Shown here piece by piece: positions 35,376 through 40,298 of a stretch of DNA of 40,298 bases. The position numbers were made by a program, and so were the translations under genes. This DNA comes from Bifidobacterium aemilianum. Its GTDB lineage: Bacteria > Actinomycetota > Actinomycetes > Actinomycetales > Bifidobacteriaceae. Each line of letters starts with the position of its first letter. Position 1 is the first letter of the stretch. Under the pieces are notes generated by a model. That model saw nothing but the letters and a program-made list of their open reading frames with translations. It was not told the DNA's origin and searched no databases. The stretch spans positions 1-40,298 of the forward strand of contig NZ_PDCG01000010.1 of assembly GCF_003315635.1 (NCBI RefSeq), written 5' to 3'.

Positions 35376-36935
35376 CTAATCTTTCTTGGCATCGGTCGCC
35401 GGAACGGGGCTGACCGAGGAGACGTCGATGTCCTTGAGCTTGATGATCTTGGTGTGGTGCTTGATCTTGTAGCCCAGGTAGAGGGCCAGGACCAGGATCA
35501 CGCTGAAGTAGGTCATGCCAATCTCGCCCCAGTTCCAGCTGGCGAAGGCGGGGATATCCTGCCCGGCAATCACGATGATGCATAAGACCAGGGCCAGAAT
35601 CGGACCGAGGGGGAAGAACCTGGCCCTGTACTTCAGCTCGGACAGGTCGTGGCCTTGGAGCTTGAAGGCCCGGCGGAAGCGGTAGTGGCTCAGGGCTATG
35701 CCGATCCAGGCGATGAAGCCGGTCAGCCCGGTGGCGGTAACCAGCCACATGTAGAACTTCTGGCCGAAGATCGACGTGGCGAAGGTGGCCAGCTCCATGC
35801 ACAGGGTGGCGATCAGGCCGGCCATGGGCACGCCGTTCTTGGTGGTGGTGGCGAAGATCTTGGGGGCGTGGTGGTCCTTGGCCAGGCCGTAGAGCATACG
35901 GGAGGAGGCGTAGGCGCCGGTGTTGACGGCGGATAGGATGGAGGTCAGCACCACAGCGTTCATAATGGAGGCCGCCGAGGCCAGTCCGGCCCGCTGGAAG
36001 ACGATGGTGAAGGGCGACATGGCGATGTTGCCGTCAGAGGCTCCCAGCAGATTGGGACTGGTGTAGGGAATTAGGGCTGCGATCACGAAGATGGAGAGGA
36101 TGTAGAAGAGCAGGATGCGCCAGAAGACCTCGTTGATGGCCTTGGGTACGGCCTTGCCCGGGTCCTCGGACTCTCCGGCGGTGACGCCCACCACTTCGGT
36201 GCCCTGGAAGGAGTAGCCGGCAATCAGGAAGACGCTCATGATGGCGGGAAGGCCTCCCACAAAGGGCGCATCCTTGTAGGTGAAGTTCTGCAGGCCCACC
36301 GCCGGGTGGAACATGATGCCGCAAATCATGGCGAAGCCGACCACCAGGAAGATGACGATGGTGGCCACCTTGATCAGGGCCAGCCAGAATTCCGTCTCCC
36401 CAAAGGCTGAGACCACCAGGGCGTTGATGAGAAAGACAATCAGCAGGACCAGCAGGCTCCAGACCCAGCCAGGGCTGTCCGGCAGCCAGTACTGGATGAG
36501 CAGGGCGGCTGTGGAAATGTCGACTGCGCCGGCGATGGTCCAGTTGAGCCAGTAATCCCAACCCATGGCGAAGCCCAGGGCAGGGTCGATGTATTTGGAA
36601 CTGTAGACCGCGAAGGAGCCGGAGACCGGCATGTTGGTGGCCAGTTCGCCCAGGGAGGTCATGAGGAAGTAAATCATGACTCCCATGGCTGCGTAGGCCA
36701 CGAGTCCGCCGCCGGGGCCGGCCTGGGCGATGGTGGAGCCGGAGGTCATGAACAGGCCGGTGCCGATGCAGCCGCCCAGGGCGATCATGGAGATATGACG
36801 AGTCTTGAGGTTTCGTTGTACGTTGCCGTGGCCCTTGCCACCCTGGTTCTTGCCATCGTGGCCCTGGCCACCCTTGGTGGTTCCGGCTGAGATCGGGCTG
36901 GTCTGTGACCCTGCCTTCGCGTCTGCGCTCGTCAT
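35376..36935 (-). CDS. AAT-family amino-acid permease (LysP/GABA-permease type), paralog 1
   Basis: 519 residues from ATG 36935 (AAAGGAGGGAG upstream). A Gly/Lys/His-rich N-terminal tail precedes the APC-superfamily signature VQRNLKTRHISMIALGGCIG and the substrate-contact motif GTGLFMTSGSTI in helix 1, then about 12 membrane helices, the AGYSFQGTEVVGVTAGESED motif in helix 6 and IGIALSHYRFRRAF. It is a proton-coupled amino-acid importer; the pattern is closest to lysine-specific permeases and their relatives, but the amino acid cannot be fixed. It is strikingly similar to the next permease upstream, so a tandem duplication is likely. Confidence 0.88.
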   Translation of the reverse strand: MTSADAKAGSQTSPISAGTTKGGQGHDGKNQGGKGHGNVQRNLKTRHISMIALGGCIGTGLFMTSGSTIAQAGPGGGLVAYAAMGVMIYFLMTSLGELATNMPVSGSFAVYSSKYIDPALGFAMGWDYWLNWTIAGAVDISTAALLIQYWLPDSPGWVWSLLVLLIVFLINALVVSAFGETEFWLALIKVATIVIFLVVGFAMICGIMFHPAVGLQNFTYKDAPFVGGLPAIMSVFLIAGYSFQGTEVVGVTAGESEDPGKAVPKAINEVFWRILLFYILSIFVIAALIPYTSPNLLGASDGNIAMSPFTIVFQRAGLASAASIMNAVVLTSILSAVNTGAYASSRMLYGLAKDHHAPKIFATTTKNGVPMAGLIATLCMELATFATSIFGQKFYMWLVTATGLTGFIAWIGIALSHYRFRRAFKLQGHDLSELKYRARFFPLGPILALVLCIIVIAGQDIPAFASWNWGEIGMTYFSVILVLALYLGYKIKHHTKIIKLKDIDVSSVSPVPATDAKKD

Positions 36936-37337
36936 ATGCTCCCTCCTTTCGGGAATCTCTGAGTTCAATCTTCAACTACTGCCGAAACGCTTTCGGGTCT
37001 CGGCACATCTTTTTTGGGCGGTGGTGCTGAACATGCTGCCTGCCCGGGCCGACCCCGGGGGCTGGCCATTTCCGCTGAACGGAATCGGCACCCTGCCTTA
37101 CCGGTATGGGCACCGTTGAGCAGTTTATGCCATCTCGCTGACCGGGCATTCCAAACGTTCAGTATCCGGCGGCTGTCGGCTGACAACCGGGGTGCTGACC
37201 AGTATCCTGACCGATGACTTGTCTGCTGGCTTGTCCGGTGCCCCACGTCCGGCCGTTGGCTTCCCGTACACGGATCTGCGGTGGCCCAACGGCGGTTGGC
37301 AGTCATCCAACCCTCTCAACCGTGTGCTTTCGCCGAA
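36936..37337 (-). promoter_or_regulatory. Leader and promoter region of permease 1
   Basis: About 400 bp between the two permeases. On the minus strand TTGGAA (about 37157-37152) and CATAAA (about 37132-37127) are a possible promoter with a 19-bp spacer. The long leader that would result contains TTCCG-CTGAA-CGGAA (37070-37084) and CCGAAA-CGC-TTTCGG (36982-36996) hairpins and an A6 run near 37010. No known riboswitch class was recognised. Confidence 0.35.
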
Positions 37338-38867
37338 CTAACGAATGTCCGCTAGTTCCCCCTCATGGCTGGCCGATGGTGATACGTCAATGTCCTTGAG
37401 GGGGATCAGATGGGTATGATGCTTGATCTTGTAGCCAAAGAACAGGATCAGCACCAGGGGCACGGACATGTAGGTCACGCCGATTTCCTGCCAGTTCCAA
37501 GTCACGAAGGCCTCGATGTTCTGCCCGCCGATGACCACCAGGCACAGCAGGAGCGCCAGGATCGGCCCCAGGGGGAAGAGCTTGGCATGGTATTTGAGCT
37601 CGCTGACATTATGCCCCTGCAATATGAAGGCCCGGCGGAAGCGGTAGTGGCTCAGGGCAATGCCGATCCAGGCGATGAAGCCCGTCAGTCCCGAGGCCGC
37701 CACCAGCCACATGTAGATCTGCTGTCCAAAGATGGAGGAGGCGAAAGTGGCCAGGGAAATCACCGTTGTGGCCACCAGGGCCGCGAGCGGTATGCCATGC
37801 CTGGTGGTCTTGGCGAAGACCTTGGGGGCGTAGTGGTCCTTGGCCAGGGCGTAGAGCATACGGGTGGAGGCGTAGGCGCCCGAGTTGGCCGCTGAGAGTA
37901 CCGAGGTGAGCACGATGGCGTTCATCAGGCTCGCGGCGAAGGCCAGGCCGGCCCGCTTGAAGACCAGGGTGAAGGGGGAGACGGCGATGTTGCCGTCGGC
38001 CGCCGACAGGAGATTGGGGGAGGTGTAGGGAATCAACGCCGCGATCACGAAGATGGACAGGATGTAGAAGAGCAGGATCCGCCAGAATACGTCGTTGATG
38101 GCCTTGGGTACCGCGTGGGCCGGATCCTTGGACTCCCCGGCCGTCACGCCAATCAGCTCCGTGCCCTGGAAGGAGAAGCCCGCAATCAGGAAGACGCTGA
38201 GGATGGCCGGAAAGCCGCCCACAAAGGGCGCGTTCTTGTAGGTGAAATTCTTGAAGCCGACCGCCGGGTGGAACATGATGCCAAAGATCATGGCGAAGCC
38301 GATGACCAGGAAGATGATGACCGTTGCCACCTTGATCAGCGACAGCCAGAACTCGGTCTCACCAAAGGCCGAGACGGTCAGGGCGTTGATGAGGAAGATG
38401 ACCACCAGGACCAGCAGGCTCCAGATCCAGCCGGGAGTGTCCGGCAGCCAGTACTGGATGAGCAGGGCGGCCGTGGAGATGTCGACCGCCACCGTGATGG
38501 CCCAGTTGAACCAGTAGTTCCAACCCATGGCGAAGCCCAGGGCCGGATCCACATACTTGGCGTTATAGGTGGCGAAGGAGCCGGAGACCGGCATGTTGGT
38601 GGCCAACTCGCCCAGGGAGGTCATCAGGAAGTAGACCATGAGACCCATGGCCGCGTAGGCCACGAGACCGCCCCCGGGGCCGGCCTTGGCGATGGTGGAG
38701 CCGGAGGTCATGAAGAGGCCGGTGCCGATGCAGCCGCCCAGGGCGATCATGGAGATGTGCCGGGTCTTGAGATTGCGCTGGACGCCCTTGGCCAGGCCGC
38801 TTTCCGCAGCCTTGGCCTGGTTCGCGGCCTTGGCGCTCACCGCCCCCCTGCCGATCTTTGCCTTCAT
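37338..38867 (-). CDS. AAT-family amino-acid permease (LysP/GABA-permease type), paralog 2
   Basis: 509 residues from ATG 38867 (GGGAGGACAG upstream; an earlier frame start lacks a site). Core sequence is very close to paralog 1 over the whole membrane domain: VQRNLKTRHISMIALGGCIG, GTGLFMTSGSTI, AGFSFQGTELIGVTAGESKD, IGIALSHYRFRRAF. The N-terminal tail (Ala/Lys-rich) and the C-terminal tail differ. Substitutions such as VVGV/LIGV in helix 6 near the substrate site could alter preference. Twelve membrane helices; importer at the plasma membrane. It is transcribed separately from a long structured leader and is followed by 400 bp before paralog 1. Confidence 0.88.
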   Translation of the reverse strand: MKAKIGRGAVSAKAANQAKAAESGLAKGVQRNLKTRHISMIALGGCIGTGLFMTSGSTIAKAGPGGGLVAYAAMGLMVYFLMTSLGELATNMPVSGSFATYNAKYVDPALGFAMGWNYWFNWAITVAVDISTAALLIQYWLPDTPGWIWSLLVLVVIFLINALTVSAFGETEFWLSLIKVATVIIFLVIGFAMIFGIMFHPAVGFKNFTYKNAPFVGGFPAILSVFLIAGFSFQGTELIGVTAGESKDPAHAVPKAINDVFWRILLFYILSIFVIAALIPYTSPNLLSAADGNIAVSPFTLVFKRAGLAFAASLMNAIVLTSVLSAANSGAYASTRMLYALAKDHYAPKVFAKTTRHGIPLAALVATTVISLATFASSIFGQQIYMWLVAASGLTGFIAWIGIALSHYRFRRAFILQGHNVSELKYHAKLFPLGPILALLLCLVVIGGQNIEAFVTWNWQEIGVTYMSVPLVLILFFGYKIKHHTHLIPLKDIDVSPSASHEGELADIR

Positions 38868-39346
38868 GCTGCCTGTCCTCCCAACTATCAAGGAAGGCTA
38901 CAAACGATAAAAGCCCCTCCGCCCTGCGGTTCCGAGCATGAGTGCCGGTACCCGTCTGCGAAGAGACCCATGTGTAACAACCGTCCATAGCGCTCCGCAG
39001 GAACCCCTGCGACAGTTCCGGATTTGTTGAATCCGGACCCAACAACCAACCCCGGCAGGACCTGGTCATTTCGGCCAAAGCTCCTTTGACTGGCCTTCAC
39101 CGATGCCGCCGCATCTCCGCCCAGCTACTGATAGCTCCAGCAACCTCTTCTGTGACTTACAATGCCCACAAGAATAGCCCATTTCGCTGACAAGCAGCCG
39201 CTGTGCCCAATCGGTTCCTCACTCCTCCGCACCATCCATCCATACGGCCTTGGTGGTAGCTCCGTTTTGCGCTTGCATGCTTTTGTCCCCAGGCTGACAG
39301 CCGCTGATGTGGGGTGGCTCGGCGGTTGGGTGCAGGTCAGTGTGAT
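38868..39346 (-). promoter_or_regulatory. Structured leader upstream of permease 2
   Basis: On the minus strand two perfect hairpins lie in tandem: CCGGATT-(5)-AATCCGG (39018-39036) and CGCAGG-(4)-CCTGCG (38996-39011). Closer to the gene is GGCGGAGGGGCTTTTATCG (about 38919-38901), a G/C-rich run followed by T4. The order could be an attenuator or a ligand-sensing leader. Between 39040 and 39346 no gene is supported. Confidence 0.35.
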
Positions 39347-39386
39347 ATGCGGATGCCCCGCCTGTTTTGGGGCGGGGCATCCGCAT
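39347..39386 (-). terminator. Long perfect stem-loop after the LPLTG surface protein
   Basis: ATGCGGATGCCCCGCC (39347-39362) and GGCGGGGCATCCGCAT (39371-39386) are 16-bp perfect arms around an 8-nt loop, 16 bp past the stop codon. No T-tract follows, but the stem is very stable. Confidence 0.75.
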
Positions 39387-39402
39387 CGTCTGTTGGTTGT
39401 GG

Positions 39403-40298
39403 TTAGTGTCTGAGGTTGTGTCCTGTTTGTTTTCGGCGGTGTGTGAGTCTTATGCCGGTTAGTAGTGTCATGGATGTCAGGATGCCGAGGGTGGGTAGGG
39501 TCCAGGCTCCCAGTGGTCCTCCGGTGAGGGGGAGTTGGGTGATGGCTGGTGCCCATTTGGCTTTGAGGAAGGTCCACCTGGTGATGGGTGTGGTGGCGGG
39601 GTCGAAGTCGGCTCCGGTGAAGGTGTCGGTCCATCCGGTCAGGATCCATCCGGGTTTGGTTGGTGGGTCGGGCATGGCGACCAGGTCGCCTTCGGTGACG
39701 GTCTGGTTTTTGCTCCCAGTGGTGCCGTCGGGCCAGGTGCCGCCGTTGGGGTCTAGTTCCACGGGCCAGGTGGCTCGTTTCCATCCCATGTACATGTCGG
39801 TGTCGGCGGTGATGGCCTGTCCGGTGTAGTGGGTGGTGGCCGCTGGGTCGGTGTACCAGTCGTCGAAGGTCCATCCGGTCCTGCTTGGTATGGTTATCTC
39901 CCGGTATAGGGCGCCCCAGGCGTCGTCGCCGTCGTCGACGTGCAGGGTCCAGGTGGCTGGGTTGGCTCCTGGGTAGTTGGCGTGGGCGGTCAGGGTGTGT
40001 TGGACGACCCATTTGGCGTGCAGGGTCATGTTGGCGCCCACGGGTCCTGTCCTCCAGGGTTGGGTGAGGTTGGTGTCGGTGTGCCAGCCTTTGAACGTGT
40101 GCCCGGTCCAGGCGCCTGGTGTGGGCAGGCCGCCTGTGGTCAGGGTGGTGTCCTTGTTGATGGTCTGGCTGGTGATGGGGGGTACCTGTCCGGTGGCGTC
40201 TCCCAGGTCGTAGCTGATGGTGACGCGGTGGGTGTATCGGGCGTATAGGGTCATGGTGTGGCTGGTGTCGTCGATCTCGTCGGGTCCGATGTGGCTGG
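39403..40298 (-). CDS. C-terminal part of an InlB-B-repeat, LPxTG-anchored surface protein (5' truncated)
   Basis: The frame is open to the right edge, so the N-terminus lies outside the window. About 298 residues are seen. They hold successive Listeria-Bacteroides (InlB B / Flg_new) repeats with the marks LYARY, TFKGWHTD, LHAKW, WTFDDWYTDPA, WILTGWTDTFTG and FLKAKW, three to four beta-grasp-like units. The C-terminus is a sortase signal: LPLTGG 43 residues from the end, a hydrophobic stretch (LPTLGILTSMTLLTGI) and a basic tail (HRRKQ). Class A or C sortase would link it to the cell wall. The missing part probably carries LRR or other binding domains. A 16-bp stem-loop follows the stop. Confidence 0.88.
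   Translation of the reverse strand, partial: SHIGPDEIDDTSHTMTLYARYTHRVTISYDLGDATGQVPPITSQTINKDTTLTTGGLPTPGAWTGHTFKGWHTDTNLTQPWRTGPVGANMTLHAKWVVQHTLTAHANYPGANPATWTLHVDDGDDAWGALYREITIPSRTGWTFDDWYTDPAATTHYTGQAITADTDMYMGWKRATWPVELDPNGGTWPDGTTGSKNQTVTEGDLVAMPDPPTKPGWILTGWTDTFTGADFDPATTPITRWTFLKAKWAPAITQLPLTGGPLGAWTLPTLGILTSMTLLTGIRLTHRRKQTGHNLRH

Overview
The window looks like the chromosome of a high-GC Gram-positive bacterium, most probably a Bifidobacterium. The inference rests on high-GC coding with strong codon bias, LPxTG-type and leucine-rich surface proteins, a fused OppDF oligopeptide ATPase, a CE1758/CE1759-type flavin oxidoreductase pair, a phasin-like/UbiB pair, and short or leaderless 5' ends. 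No rRNA or tRNA was found, so genus-level placement is inference.

Layout. 1-2849 (minus) is the 5' part of a large leucine-rich-repeat surface protein. Its signal peptide is separated from the rest by a run of 14 G/C pairs that puts a stop codon directly after the tract: this looks like a phase-variable gene caught in the OFF state. 3119-6158 holds rsmI (plus) convergent with an MHS-family transporter of the ProP type (minus). 6523-7592 is a BspA/DUF285-like surface protein broken by three frameshifts. 8003-9258 carries two small minus-strand genes, an LRV-repeat protein and an AbiEi/DUF559-like protein, separated from divergent metG by a cluster of DnaA-box-like 9-mers. metG (9527-11386) is followed by terminators, a possible small RNA, and a complete oligopeptide importer (oppA, oppB, oppC, fused oppDF; 11793-17682). 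A two-gene heterodimeric ABC exporter follows (17979-21674).

21675-22314 is gene-free and filled with a short tandem repeat and two related palindromes. 22315-24626 (minus) is a two-component flavin system (LLM monooxygenase plus FMN reductase). About 24650-27835 is a visibly AT-rich island with a McrB/McrC restriction system, preceded by a promoter overlapped by a palindrome and ending only 9 bp before tatD. Then come kup, an HD-domain phosphohydrolase, a phasin-like protein and a UbiB-family kinase (all plus), followed on the minus strand by two paralogous AAT-family amino-acid permeases, each with a long hairpin-bearing leader. The right edge is the C-terminal part of an InlB-B-repeat protein with an LPLTG sortase signal.

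How the parts fit. Peptide uptake (Opp), amino-acid permeases, potassium uptake and osmolyte-type transport form the nutritional and homeostatic side. The three surface proteins (one apparently switchable, one decayed, one sortase-anchored) form the host-contact side. McrBC is a defence module that appears to have been inserted among conserved genes. The strongest candidate for a noteworthy system is the poly-G/C switch between signal peptide and adhesin body at 2757-2770.
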